64,000 nt of DNA. Source: Nonomuraea jabiensis. Its GTDB lineage: Bacteria > Actinomycetota > Actinomycetes > Streptosporangiales > Streptosporangiaceae. The notes under the pieces are model-generated. The model searched no databases. It was not told the origin of the DNA and was given only the letters and a program-made list of their open reading frames with translations. Both the position numbers and the translations under genes were made by a program. The stretch is taken from assembly GCF_014204795.1 (NCBI RefSeq), contig NZ_JACHMB010000001.1, positions 2,108,001 to 2,172,000 on the forward strand, written 5' to 3'. Shown here piece after piece: positions 44,655 through 53,674 of this stretch. Within the stretch, counting starts at the first letter, position 1, and the number at the start of each line of letters is the position of its first letter.

Positions 44655-46061
44655 TCAGCCCTTCCGGGCGGGCAGCAGGTACACCAGCACCGCCGCCACG
44701 GTCGCGACGGCGAAGGTGAACACCGACGACATCCCCAGGCCGTGGGCCGCCGCGGCGGCCCGGCCTGCGGTGGCGGGATCGAAGGCGTGGAAGAACACGA
44801 CTCCGATGAGCGCGACGCCGAGCGCGTTGCCGACCTGCTGGGCGGTGGACAGCACGCCGGAGGCCATGCCCGCGTCGGCGGGGTCCGTCCGGGCCAGCAC
44901 CGCGTTGAGCGACGGCGTGATGAGCAGCCCTCCCCCGACGCTCTGCAGCATGAGCGTCGGGATGACGGCCGCCGGCGTGAACGGCAGGCCGCCGAGCAGC
45001 ACGGCCGCGGTGAGCGCGTACCCGATGGCCAGCACGACGGCCCCGGACTCCAGGACGCGGCGGCCGTACCGGGGCACGAGCCGGCTCGCGACCATGCTGA
45101 AGACGAAGAAGGTGAGGGCGGCCGGGGCATAGACCAGCCCCGCCCCGAGGGCCGGCAGGCCCAGCCCGTCCTGCAGGGAGATCGACAGCACGAGGTAGTA
45201 CGACGAGAGCAGCGCGTAGATCGTCGCCACGAGGGGAATGCCGACGGCGAACGGCCGCGCGCGGAACAGCGAGATCCGCACCAGCGGATCGGCGGTCCTG
45301 CGCTCGACGAGGACGAACAGGGCGAAGGCGGGGACGGCCGCGGCCAGGCAGGCCCAGGTCCACCAGGGCCATCCCGCCTGCCGGCCCTGGATGAGCGGGA
45401 AGGCCAGGAGGAACAGCGCGACGCTGAGCACGACGACCCCCGGCAGGTCGAGCCGGCGCGCCAGCGGCGCCCGTGACTCCGGCAGGAGCCTGGCCGCGAG
45501 CAGGATCGCGACCAGCCCGATGGGGACGTTGATCCAGAACACGGGGCGCCAGCCGGAGCCCAGCAGGTCGGCGCCGATCAGCAGGCCGCCGACGAGCTGC
45601 CCGCCGACCGTGGCGAGCCCCATGACGGCGCCGAGCACCCCGTACGCGCGGTGCCTGCCCTGCTCCGGGACCAGCACGGTGATGACCGCGTAGACCTGCG
45701 GGAGCATCAGCGCGGCGCCCAGGCCCTGCAGGAGACGGGCCGCGATGAGGGCGAGCGCGGCCGGGGCGAGCGCGCACGCGACGGACGCCAGCGTGAAGAG
45801 GGCCATGCCGGCGACGAAGGTGCGCTTGCGGCCGTACAGGTCACCGAGGCGGCCGCCGGTGACGAGGAACACCGCGTAGGTGAGCTGGTAGCCGACCAGG
45901 ATCCACTGCAGCTCGCCGCCGGAGGCGCCCAGGTCGGCCTGGATCGCGGGTCCCGCGACGATGACGATGTACGAGTCCAGAAGCGCCATGAACGCGCCGA
46001 CCAGCACGATCGACACTGCGCTCCACGGCGTGGCGGCCTCGGTGCGAGGCGTTGTTGTCAT
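44655..46061 (-). CDS. MFS multidrug efflux transporter (DHA2-like, 14 helices)
   Basis: 468 residues, about 14 membrane segments, with motif A GGRLGDLYGRKRTF (about 67) and motif C-like GVLGAVMGLATVGGQLVGG. DHA2-type transporters export drugs or natural products by proton antiport. It is divergent from a TetR-family gene with a shared palindromic operator between them, the standard layout of an inducible efflux pump. The ATG at 46061 is used; an in-frame GTG lies five bases further out. Confidence 0.93.
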   Translation of the reverse strand: MTTTPRTEAATPWSAVSIVLVGAFMALLDSYIVIVAGPAIQADLGASGGELQWILVGYQLTYAVFLVTGGRLGDLYGRKRTFVAGMALFTLASVACALAPAALALIAARLLQGLGAALMLPQVYAVITVLVPEQGRHRAYGVLGAVMGLATVGGQLVGGLLIGADLLGSGWRPVFWINVPIGLVAILLAARLLPESRAPLARRLDLPGVVVLSVALFLLAFPLIQGRQAGWPWWTWACLAAAVPAFALFVLVERRTADPLVRISLFRARPFAVGIPLVATIYALLSSYYLVLSISLQDGLGLPALGAGLVYAPAALTFFVFSMVASRLVPRYGRRVLESGAVVLAIGYALTAAVLLGGLPFTPAAVIPTLMLQSVGGGLLITPSLNAVLARTDPADAGMASGVLSTAQQVGNALGVALIGVVFFHAFDPATAGRAAAAAHGLGMSSVFTFAVATVAAVLVYLLPARKG

Positions 46062-46076
46062 AGTCACGAACAAAAC

Positions 46077-46092
46077 GTACGATCGTTCGTAC
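46077..46092. promoter_or_regulatory. TetR operator between MFS and TetR genes
   Basis: GTACGA-TCGT-TCGTAC is a perfect 6-4-6 inverted repeat between the divergent efflux and regulator genes, 15 bases from the MFS start and 28 bases from the TetR start. Its position would let a TetR dimer repress both promoters. Confidence 0.75.
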
Positions 46093-46120
46093 TTATTGGC
46101 AAGTGACATGATGAGGGCTC

Positions 46121-46765
46121 ATGAGCGAGCTAGAGCGACCCGCCCCGGCGACGGCCGGGATCTCCGACCAGCGCCTGCTGCGCGGCGCGCGGGCCAGGCA
46201 GACGATCACGCGCCACGCCGTGGACGTCGCGTCGCTGGAAGGGCTCAACGGGCTCAGCATCGGCCGGCTGGCCACCGACCTCGGGATCAGCAAGAGCGGG
46301 GTCGCGACGCTCTTCGGGACGAAGGAGAAGCTGCAGCTCGCCACCGTCGCCTCGGCGCGCGAGGCGTTCCGCGAGGCCGTCATCCGGCCCGTTTCGGACG
46401 TGCCGCACGGCGTGGCCCGGCTGCGCGCGCTCACCGAGCGCTGGATCTCCTACGCCGAGACGCCCCTGTTCGCGGGCGGCTGCTTCTGGGCGGCGAACCT
46501 GCCCGACTTCGACAGCCGGCCAGGGCCGGTGCGCGACGCGCTCGTGGGCCACCACCGCGACTGGCTCGCGCTCATCGCCGGCGAGCTGCGCGGCGCCGCG
46601 GACGCCGGCGAGATCGCCGACCTGGACGCCGAGCTCGCCGCCTTCCAGATCGACGCGGTGCTCATGGCGGCGAACACCGCGCTGCGCCTCGGCGACCACG
46701 AGGCCGTGGGCAAGGTCCGCCGCGTCGTCGAGGCGTTCGCGGGCACACGATCGCCCTCGTCCTGA
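46121..46765 (+). CDS. TetR-family transcriptional repressor
   Basis: 214 residues. The N-terminal helix-turn-helix (about 28-75; LSIGRLATDLGISKSGVATLFGTKEKL) is of the TetR type, and the C-terminal ligand domain resembles TetR_C-6-like families (RWISYAETPLFAGGCFWAAN). It most likely represses the divergent MFS gene and itself through the palindrome at 46077-46092, being released by the pump's substrate. Confidence 0.94.
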   Translation: MSELERPAPATAGISDQRLLRGARARQTITRHAVDVASLEGLNGLSIGRLATDLGISKSGVATLFGTKEKLQLATVASAREAFREAVIRPVSDVPHGVARLRALTERWISYAETPLFAGGCFWAANLPDFDSRPGPVRDALVGHHRDWLALIAGELRGAADAGEIADLDAELAAFQIDAVLMAANTALRLGDHEAVGKVRRVVEAFAGTRSPSS

Positions 46766-46889
46766 CCTGGGCTTTGCCAAAGGAACGGATAAGGGACAGC
46801 AAAAATCCCCAAATCTCTCCCGCCCGGAATATAGAGCCCACGCCGTGGATAGGGACATATAAGGAATTAGCGTCCTGCTAGGAGGGATC

Positions 46890-47687
46890 ATGGCCGTCAC
46901 CCAGCCGCGAGGGCGCACGACCGCCGGACACGACGGGAATGGCGCCAAGCGGTTCAGCCTGGACCTGCCGATGCTCGGCATCCAGGTCCGGCAGCCCGAA
47001 ATGCGGATGCCACACATAGAAATGCCAAACATCGAGATGCCGCGCATGCAGATGCCGAACATCCCGATGCCACGGATCAGCAGGCAGGAGCTGGGCCACT
47101 ACGTCGACGTCGCCCGGACGTTCCTCCCTCCGCCCGAACGCATGGCCTATTACGGAGCCCTCGGCGCGCTCGCCGCGGTAGGGGTGCTCGAATGGCCCGT
47201 CGCGGCCGCCATCGGCGCCGGGACGATGCTCGCGCGGCGAGGACTGCCGCGGACCGCGTTCGGCCAGCCACGCGCGACCACCACGCCGGCCAGGGAGCCC
47301 GCGGCGCGGGAGACCACGACCCCGAGCAGGCGGACCACGGCCGGGACGACCAAGCGGGCCACGGCCGCCACCCGGCGCGGCACGGCCGGGACCACGACCA
47401 CCGGCACGACCACCGGCAGGCGCAGGGCCGCCACGACCGGCGCCGCCAAGAGCACGACCGAAGGCACCGCCGCCAAGAGCACGACCGGAGGCGCCGCCGC
47501 CAAGCCGTCGACCAGCGGCACGACCAGAGGCGCCGCCCGAGGCACCAGCAGGGGCACCAGCAGAGGCACGGCCGCCAAGTCGTCCGCGACGACCGGCCGC
47601 ACCACCGGCAGGAGCACCGGCACCACGAGAAGCACCACGAGAAGCACCACGAGCAAGCCGGCCGAGACCTCCGGCACCACCACTTAG
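46890..47687 (+). CDS. low-complexity partner protein of the P-type ATPase
   Basis: 265 residues. Residues 28-65 hold short M-P-x-I-x-M-P repeats (MPHIEMPNIEMP...MPNIPMP). A hydrophobic stretch (about 86-117) may cross the membrane. The C-terminal 140 residues are almost all Thr, Ala, Gly, Arg and Ser, with clustered Arg and Lys like a histone-H1 or nucleic-acid-binding tail. An excellent GGAGG ribosome site precedes the ATG. It is 87 bases upstream of the large P-type ATPase and probably in its operon. Family not recognised. Confidence 0.75.
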   Translation: MAVTQPRGRTTAGHDGNGAKRFSLDLPMLGIQVRQPEMRMPHIEMPNIEMPRMQMPNIPMPRISRQELGHYVDVARTFLPPPERMAYYGALGALAAVGVLEWPVAAAIGAGTMLARRGLPRTAFGQPRATTTPAREPAARETTTPSRRTTAGTTKRATAATRRGTAGTTTTGTTTGRRRAATTGAAKSTTEGTAAKSTTGGAAAKPSTSGTTRGAARGTSRGTSRGTAAKSSATTGRTTGRSTGTTRSTTRSTTSKPAETSGTTT

Positions 47688-47690
47688 ACC

Positions 47691-47706
47691 ACCTCGACTT
47701 CGAGGT
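47691..47706. other. inverted repeat between partner gene and P-type ATPase
   Basis: ACCTCGA-CT-TCGAGGT is a perfect seven-base inverted repeat just past the partner gene's stop. There is no T run after it, so it is more likely a processing or attenuating hairpin, or a protein site, than a full terminator. Confidence 0.4.
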
Positions 47707-47774
47707 CGACAAGCAGGCGAAAGAGCACCGCACCGAGCAGGTGACCACGACGCCGTAGACGGACGGGAGACGAC

Positions 47775-50700
47775 ATGGCGTTGTTCGGCCTGCTCAACGC
47801 TGGCACGCTGCTGAAGATGTTCCCGGAGCCGGTGCGGAGCGTCCTCCCGCGCTCCCGCCGGGTGCAGCCGTGCCCGGGCGGAGCTCGTATCGAGCTGCGC
47901 AACATCGGCGGCCCGCGCACCGAGCGGCTCGCCCGCGAGCTGGAGGACCGCCTCAGAGCGGTGGGAGTGCCGCGCGCCGAGGTGAACGGGGCGCTCGGCT
48001 GCGTCTTCGTGGCCTGCGACGTCACGACGGACGACATGGACAAGCTCGTGGCCGTCGTGGAGGAGTTCGACGAGGACGGGGACGGCGCTCCGGCCCCCGC
48101 CCAGGACGGCGCGGAGCAGCGCGACCGCTCCGTGGTCAGCCTCGGTCTGCACCTGGCCGGCACCGGGCTCGCCCTGGCCGGCCGGCTGGCCGGCGTCCCG
48201 CGGCTGTCCACGGCCGTGCCCGGCTTCCTCACGCTGGCCGAGCACACCCCGCTGGTACGCAGGGAGCTGGAGGAGCGCATCGGCAAGCCCGGCGCGGACG
48301 CGCTGGTCGCGGTGACCCGGGTCGTCTCCCACACGCTGGCCATGCGGCCCATGTCCCTGCTGATCGACTCGGTCGCCGCGGCCGGCCGGTACATCGACTC
48401 GCGTGCCGGGCTCAAGGCGTGGGAACAGCGCGAGGAGCAGTTCGCGGCCGTGACGGGGGCGTACCGCCACATCAGGGCCGCCACGCCGCCGCGGCCGGGC
48501 CGGCTCCCCCGCGGGCCCGTGGAGCGGTACGCCGACGCCGCCAGCGCGTTGTCGCTGGCGGGGCTCGGCCTGACCACGGTGCTCAGCAGCGACCGCGAGC
48601 GGGGCCTGTCCGTGCTGATCGCCGGCATCCCCAAGGCCGCGAACCTCGGCAGGGAGGCCTTCGCCAGCGCCGTCGCCCGCGGCCTCGCCGGGCGCGACAC
48701 GATCGTGCTCAACCGCCACGTCCTCGTCCACATGGATCGCATCGACACCGTGGTCCTCGACGCCGCCCTGCTCACCACGGGCGCGTGGACGATCGACGAC
48801 GTCACCCCGCTCGTTCCCGACGTGGACAGCGACGATCTGTACACCCGGCTCTACGCGTTGATCGACCTCGCCGACCCTTCCGCCCGGCGCGAGCGCGACG
48901 GGTGGAGCGCCGAACCCCATGAGGCGCAGGACGGCACCGCCGTCATGGTCAAACGCGACGGGACGCCGATCGCCGTGGTCCGCCTGGTCCCCGAGCTGCA
49001 TCCGCTCGCCGAGGCCCTGGTCGCGGCGGCGCGGGACACCTGCGAGGTGGTCCTGGCCGGCGGGGAACCCGCCCTGGCCGAGCGGCTGCGCGTGGACCGC
49101 GTGGTCCAGAACGGGCAGCGGCTGGGCGCGTCGGTGCGGGCGCTGCAGTCGGAGGGCCACGCCGTGGCGGTGGTCTCGCAGCGGGGGCGCAGCGGGCTGC
49201 GCCAGGCCGACCTGGGCATCGGGGTGATCGAGGGGGCCCGGCGGGTCCCGTGGGACGCCGACGTGATCGGCGGGTTCGAAGGCGTGCACCTGCTGCTGCA
49301 GTGCCTGCCGTCGGCCAGGAAGGCGAGCGTCCGCGGAGTGCTCGTGGCGGCCGCCGGCTCGGTCGTCGGCACCGGCCTGGCGCTCATCGGCCCGGCCTCG
49401 ACCGCCGTCGGGCGCGCCAACCTGGCCCGCGACTGCACGGCGCTGGCCGCCCTCGCGGTCGGCGAGTGGGCGGGGCGCAGCGCCGGGAGCAGGCCCGCGC
49501 CGATCCTCGCCGACCACACGCCCTGGCATGCCATGGCGGCCCGCGACGTCCTGGCCCGGCTCGCCAGCTCGTCCGACGGGCTGAGCGAGGCCGAGGCCGC
49601 GCACCGCAGGACGGGCCTGGCGCGGCCCGCGGCGGCCGGCCCCGAATCCCTGCTCAGCGCGACCCTGCACGAGCTGGCCAACCCGCTGAGCCCGGTCCTG
49701 GCCGCGGGCGCGGGCGTGTCGGCCGGGCTCGGCTCCGCGCTGGACGCGGTGCTCATCTGCGGCGTGATGGTGGTGGACGCCGTGCTCGGCGGGGCGCAGC
49801 GGCGCAACGTCGCGCGGGCGCTGCACCGCCTCACCGAGACCACGGCCATCCAGGTACGGATCCGCCGTCCCACGGGCTCCGTGGCGGGCTTCGCCGACGA
49901 CCTGGTGCCCGGGGACGTGATCGAGCTGCGGGCCGGCGACGCCGTACCGGCCGACGCGCGGCTCATCCAGGCGGCCGGGCTGGAGATCGACGAGTCCACG
50001 CTCACCGGCGAGTCGCAGCTCGTCACCAAGACGGACACGCCGACCGCGGCGCCCGCCGTCGCGGACCGCACCTCGATGGTCTACGAGGGCACGACCGTGG
50101 CGGCGGGCCACGGGTTCGCCGTGGTCGTGGCCACCGGGGCGGCCACCGAGGCGGGCCGGACGGCCAGGCTCGCCCAGGAGGGCCCGCCGCCGAGCGGGGT
50201 CGAGCTGCGCCTGCGCACGCTGAGCCGCCGGATCCTCCCGGCGGCTCTCGGTTCCGGCCTGCTCCTGATGGTCGTCGAGCTCGTACGCGGCTCGCCCCTG
50301 TCGCAGGCGCTCGCCCCGGCGGTGAGCATGATGGTGGCGGCGGTCCCCGAGGGGCTGCCGTTCGTCGCCACCGCGGCCGAGCTGGCCTCGGCCAAGCGGC
50401 TGTCGGCCCACAACACGCTGGTGCGCAACCCGTCCACGATCGAGGCGCTGGGCCGCGTGGACGTGCTCTGCTTCGACAAGACGGGAACGCTCACCGAAGG
50501 CCACATCAGCCTGCGGCGGGTGTCGGACGGCCGGGCCGAGCAGTCGGTGGAGGAGGCCACGCCGCAGCTGCGGGCCATCGTGGGCGCGGCGCTGCGGGCG
50601 GGGCCCAGGTTCGAGGGCGGGCGGGCCATCCCGCACCCCACGGACCGCGCGATCGTGGAGGGCGCCGGCAAGCTCGGCGTCACCCCGAGGTACGGGCTGC

Positions 50701-52058
50701 GTACCTGGCACCGCGTGGACGAGCTGCCCTTCGAGCCGGCCCGCGGCTACCACGCCGTACTGGGCCGGTCGGAGGCGGGACAGCTGCTGAGCGTCAAGGG
50801 CGCCCCCGAGATCGTGCTCACCAGCTCCACGAGCATCACCATCGACGGGGAGCGCGTGCCGCTGGACGACCGGATGAGGCGGCAGCTCGAGGAAGAGGTG
50901 GACCGGCTCGCCCTGCGGGGCTACCGCGTGCTCGCCGTCGCCGAGCGGCCCGCCTCCAGCCGCGCCGACCTCGACGAGTCGCGCATCGAGAACCTGTGCT
51001 TCCTCGGGTTCCTGGGCCTGGCCGACCCGGTGCGCCCGACGGCGAAGCGCAGCGTGGAGGACCTGGCGCGGGCCGGCGTGCGGGTCGCCATGCTCACCGG
51101 CGACCACCCCAGCACGGCGGAGGCCATCGCCGCGGAGATCGGCGCCCTGAACGGGCTGCGCGTGATGACCGGCCCGGAGCTGGAGCAGCTCGACGACGAC
51201 GCGCTGGCCGAGGCGCTGCCGAAGGTGGCGGTGTTCGCCCGGGTCACGCCCGAGCACAAGGCCCGGATCGTCACCTGCTGGCGCAAGGCCGGCAAGGTCG
51301 TGGCCGTGACCGGCGACGGCGCCAACGACGTGCCCGCGATCCGGCTCGCCGACGTGGGCGTCGCCCTGGGGTCGCGCGCCGCGCCGGCCACCAGGGCCGC
51401 CGCGGACATCGTCGTGGTGGACGACCGCATCGAGACGATCATCGACGCGATCGTGGAGGGCCGGGCGATGTGGACCTCCGTGCGCGACGCCCTGGGCATC
51501 CTGCTCGGCGGCAACGTCGGGGAGATCGCCTTCACCCTAGGCTCCAGCCTGCTCACCGGGCGCAGCGCCCTCAACGCCCGCCAGCTCCTGCTGGTCAACC
51601 TGCTCACCGACATGCTGCCCGCGATGGCGGTGGCCATCAGGCCGCCGAGCGCCGGCAGCCCGGACAAGCTGCTGGCCGAGGGCCCGGAGGCGTCGCTGGG
51701 CGCCGCGCTGACCAGGGACATCTATCTGCGCGCCGTCACCACGGCCGTGGCGGCGGGCGCGGCCTGGGTGCTGGCCCGGATGACCGGGACCCGGCGCCGG
51801 GCCGATACGGTGGGGCTCATCGGCCTCGTGGCGGCGCAGTTGCTGCAGACCCTGGCGCTGGGCGGCGGGGATCGCACGGTGGTGCTCGCCTCGGTGTCGT
51901 CCTTGGCGGCGCTGGGAGTGATCGTCTCGGTGCCCGGTCTCAGCCAGCTCTTCGGCTGCCAGCCGGTGGGGCCGCTGGCGTGGGGGATCGCGCTCGGGTG
52001 CGCCGGGGCCACGACCTGGCTGGGGGCCATGATCGAACGGTCGGCCACCCAGGGATAG
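47775..52058 (+). CDS. large P-type cation ATPase, CtpH/CtpI-like
   Basis: 1427 residues, far longer than ordinary P-type pumps (about 750-950). The first 600 residues contain a short HMA-like part (ARIELRNIGGPRTERLARELEDRL split region near 35-60), hydrophobic segments and a degenerate second pump-like region. The catalytic half is complete: TGES (about 735), PEGLP in the ion-binding helix, DKTGTLTEG with the phosphorylated Asp901, KGAPE, MLTGDHPST and GDGANDVPAIRLADVGVALG. The PEGLP motif resembles calcium-type pumps. Mycobacterium CtpH/CtpI share this size and layout; their ion is not settled. Confidence 0.9.
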   Translation: MALFGLLNAGTLLKMFPEPVRSVLPRSRRVQPCPGGARIELRNIGGPRTERLARELEDRLRAVGVPRAEVNGALGCVFVACDVTTDDMDKLVAVVEEFDEDGDGAPAPAQDGAEQRDRSVVSLGLHLAGTGLALAGRLAGVPRLSTAVPGFLTLAEHTPLVRRELEERIGKPGADALVAVTRVVSHTLAMRPMSLLIDSVAAAGRYIDSRAGLKAWEQREEQFAAVTGAYRHIRAATPPRPGRLPRGPVERYADAASALSLAGLGLTTVLSSDRERGLSVLIAGIPKAANLGREAFASAVARGLAGRDTIVLNRHVLVHMDRIDTVVLDAALLTTGAWTIDDVTPLVPDVDSDDLYTRLYALIDLADPSARRERDGWSAEPHEAQDGTAVMVKRDGTPIAVVRLVPELHPLAEALVAAARDTCEVVLAGGEPALAERLRVDRVVQNGQRLGASVRALQSEGHAVAVVSQRGRSGLRQADLGIGVIEGARRVPWDADVIGGFEGVHLLLQCLPSARKASVRGVLVAAAGSVVGTGLALIGPASTAVGRANLARDCTALAALAVGEWAGRSAGSRPAPILADHTPWHAMAARDVLARLASSSDGLSEAEAAHRRTGLARPAAAGPESLLSATLHELANPLSPVLAAGAGVSAGLGSALDAVLICGVMVVDAVLGGAQRRNVARALHRLTETTAIQVRIRRPTGSVAGFADDLVPGDVIELRAGDAVPADARLIQAAGLEIDESTLTGESQLVTKTDTPTAAPAVADRTSMVYEGTTVAAGHGFAVVVATGAATEAGRTARLAQEGPPPSGVELRLRTLSRRILPAALGSGLLLMVVELVRGSPLSQALAPAVSMMVAAVPEGLPFVATAAELASAKRLSAHNTLVRNPSTIEALGRVDVLCFDKTGTLTEGHISLRRVSDGRAEQSVEEATPQLRAIVGAALRAGPRFEGGRAIPHPTDRAIVEGAGKLGVTPRYGLRTWHRVDELPFEPARGYHAVLGRSEAGQLLSVKGAPEIVLTSSTSITIDGERVPLDDRMRRQLEEEVDRLALRGYRVLAVAERPASSRADLDESRIENLCFLGFLGLADPVRPTAKRSVEDLARAGVRVAMLTGDHPSTAEAIAAEIGALNGLRVMTGPELEQLDDDALAEALPKVAVFARVTPEHKARIVTCWRKAGKVVAVTGDGANDVPAIRLADVGVALGSRAAPATRAAADIVVVDDRIETIIDAIVEGRAMWTSVRDALGILLGGNVGEIAFTLGSSLLTGRSALNARQLLLVNLLTDMLPAMAVAIRPPSAGSPDKLLAEGPEASLGAALTRDIYLRAVTTAVAAGAAWVLARMTGTRRRADTVGLIGLVAAQLLQTLALGGGDRTVVLASVSSLAALGVIVSVPGLSQLFGCQPVGPLAWGIALGCAGATTWLGAMIERSATQG

Positions 52059-52158
52059 TCACCTGCTGTTCACCCTATGGACATCCGGTTTCTTACCGTA
52101 TATACATCTTTCTACCCAAATATGACTTGAAGCGTAGTTTCGAGGAAAAGGTAGAGAG

Positions 52159-52284
52159 TTGTCCGAATTCCTGGCCTCCCTGCTCGCCAAGGCCGCAATG
52201 ATGCTCCTTGAGGCGCTGCTCGCCCGGTTCGTCCAGAGCCTCGTCGCGTCGATCTTCAGCCCGGCGGGCCTCCGGATCGCCTGA
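52159..52284 (+). CDS. 41-residue hydrophobic small protein
   Basis: A TTG-initiated frame of 41 residues, MSEFLASLLAKAAMMLLEAL followed by a Leu/Ala/Val-rich stretch and a short polar C-terminus. It forms one or two amphipathic or membrane helices. An AAGG ribosome-like site lies seven bases upstream, after an AT-rich promoter-like stretch (52080-52150). Its composition fits small membrane proteins of actinomycetes, but I cannot name a family. It is encoded between the ATPase and the next hydrolase gene. Confidence 0.5.
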   Translation: MSEFLASLLAKAAMMLLEALLARFVQSLVASIFSPAGLRIA

Positions 52285-52387
52285 CCGCCCCGCGCGCCCA
52301 TCCGGCGTCCCTTGTTGCGCACACCGTTCCGCATGAGTACAGTGTTCGCACATCGGGAACGCCGTACGCAGCGCGGGGAGAATGACG

Positions 52388-53665
52388 ATGTCCAAGAGCA
52401 CGAGCTGGGACATGAAGGGCACCTGGGACGCCAAGGGTGCCTGGGACACGAAGGGCCGGTGGGAAGAGCACGAGCGGCCCGTCCTGTCACAGGCGGGGCT
52501 GGACCGGATGCGTCAGGTCCTGGCCGGACACGTCGGGTCGGGAGCCGTGCCCGGGCTGGTCGCCCTGGTCGGCAGGGGCGACGAGACGCACGTCGAGGCC
52601 CTGGGGACCCTGCACGCGGGCGGCACCGAGCCGATGCGGCGTGACACGCTCTTCCGGATGGCGTCGCTGAGCAAGCCGATCACGGCCGCCGCGGTGATGA
52701 TCCTGGTCGAGGAGTGCCGCCTGCGGCTGGACGACCCGGTCGACGAGTGGCTGCCCGAGCTGGCCGACCGCCAGGTGCTCAGGAGCATCGACGCCCCGCT
52801 GGACGACACGGTCCCCGCGGCCCGGCCGATCACCGTGCGCGACCTGCTGACGTTCACCTTCGGGTTCGGGGTGGTGCTGGCGGCGCCGGACACGTACCCG
52901 ATCCAGACCGCGATCCGCGAGCTCGGCCTGGACACCACCGCACCGGACTTCGGGCCGGACGAGTGGATCCGCCGGCTCGGCACGCTGCCGCTGATGCACC
53001 AGCCGGGCGAGCTGTGGCAGTACCACGTCGGCTCCGACGTGCTCAGCGTGCTCGTGGCCAGGGTGAGCGGGCAGCCGCTGGAGGAGTTCCTGCGCGAGCG
53101 GCTGTTCGGGCCGCTCGGCATGAAGGACACCGGCTTCCACGTCCCCGCCGACCGGATCCACCGCCTGCCCACCAGCTACGCGCACAACCCCGAGAACGGC
53201 GAGCTGGTCGTCTGGGACGAGGCCGCCGGCGGGAAGTACAGCCGCCCGCCGCTCTTCCAGGCCGGCGGCGACGGGCTGGTCTCGACCGTCGACGACTACC
53301 ACGCCTTCTTCCGCATGCTCCTGAACAAGGGCACCTTCGGCGGCACGCGCGTCCTGTCGCGGGCCTCGGTCGAGCTGATGACGATGGACCACCTGACGCC
53401 GGGGCAGAAGGTCGAGAAGGACGCGTTCGGCGACCACTTCGGCCGGCACGGCGGCTACGGGTTCGGCCTGGCGGTCCGCACCCACCGCCGCGACCTGGCC
53501 TCGCCGGGCCAGTTCGGCTGGGACGGCGGCCTCGGCACCACCGGGTACGCCGACCCGGCCGAGGACCTGGTCGGCATCCTGCTGACCCAGAGCGCGATGG
53601 ACTCCGTCCACACGCCCCGCCTCCACAAGGACTTCTGGACCACCGCCTACCAGGCGATCGCCTGA
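52388..53665 (+). CDS. serine hydrolase with beta-lactamase fold and N-terminal WDxKGx repeats
   Basis: 425 residues, no signal peptide. The ATG at 52388 is favoured because GGGAG lies at proper spacing; the ATG at 52382 is too close. Residues 7-24 are three hexapeptides WDMKGT, WDAKGA and WDTKGR. The catalytic domain has SLSK (S-x-x-K, about residue 93), YHVGSDVLS in place of Y-x-N, and GWDGGLGTTG as third motif, like EstB-type esterases and class C-like hydrolases. Cytoplasmic location would suggest an esterase rather than a beta-lactamase. Convergent with the glycosidase gene. Confidence 0.87.
   Translation: MSKSTSWDMKGTWDAKGAWDTKGRWEEHERPVLSQAGLDRMRQVLAGHVGSGAVPGLVALVGRGDETHVEALGTLHAGGTEPMRRDTLFRMASLSKPITAAAVMILVEECRLRLDDPVDEWLPELADRQVLRSIDAPLDDTVPAARPITVRDLLTFTFGFGVVLAAPDTYPIQTAIRELGLDTTAPDFGPDEWIRRLGTLPLMHQPGELWQYHVGSDVLSVLVARVSGQPLEEFLRERLFGPLGMKDTGFHVPADRIHRLPTSYAHNPENGELVVWDEAAGGKYSRPPLFQAGGDGLVSTVDDYHAFFRMLLNKGTFGGTRVLSRASVELMTMDHLTPGQKVEKDAFGDHFGRHGGYGFGLAVRTHRRDLASPGQFGWDGGLGTTGYADPAEDLVGILLTQSAMDSVHTPRLHKDFWTTAYQAIA
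52406..52459 (+). repeat. 18-base coding repeat, three copies
   Basis: Three consecutive 18-base units (52406-52423, 52424-52441 and 52442-52459), each TGGGAC-NNN-AAGGG-NNNN in pattern, encode the WDxKGx hexapeptides at the N-terminus of the hydrolase. Codon differences show they are not a fresh slippage product. Confidence 0.75.
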
Positions 53666-53674
53666 TCCCCTGTT

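Noticed and set aside
42184..46765. A natural-product cluster around asnB, the PPOX enzyme and the efflux pump
   Set aside because: No core biosynthetic enzyme (PKS, NRPS, RiPP or terpene) is present; the genes look like independent units.
46878..51257. A 1459-codon open frame on the minus strand opposite the P-type ATPase
   Set aside because: It is an antisense shadow caused by high GC and third-position bias; its translation is low-complexity and lacks motifs, while the plus strand carries full P-type ATPase motifs.
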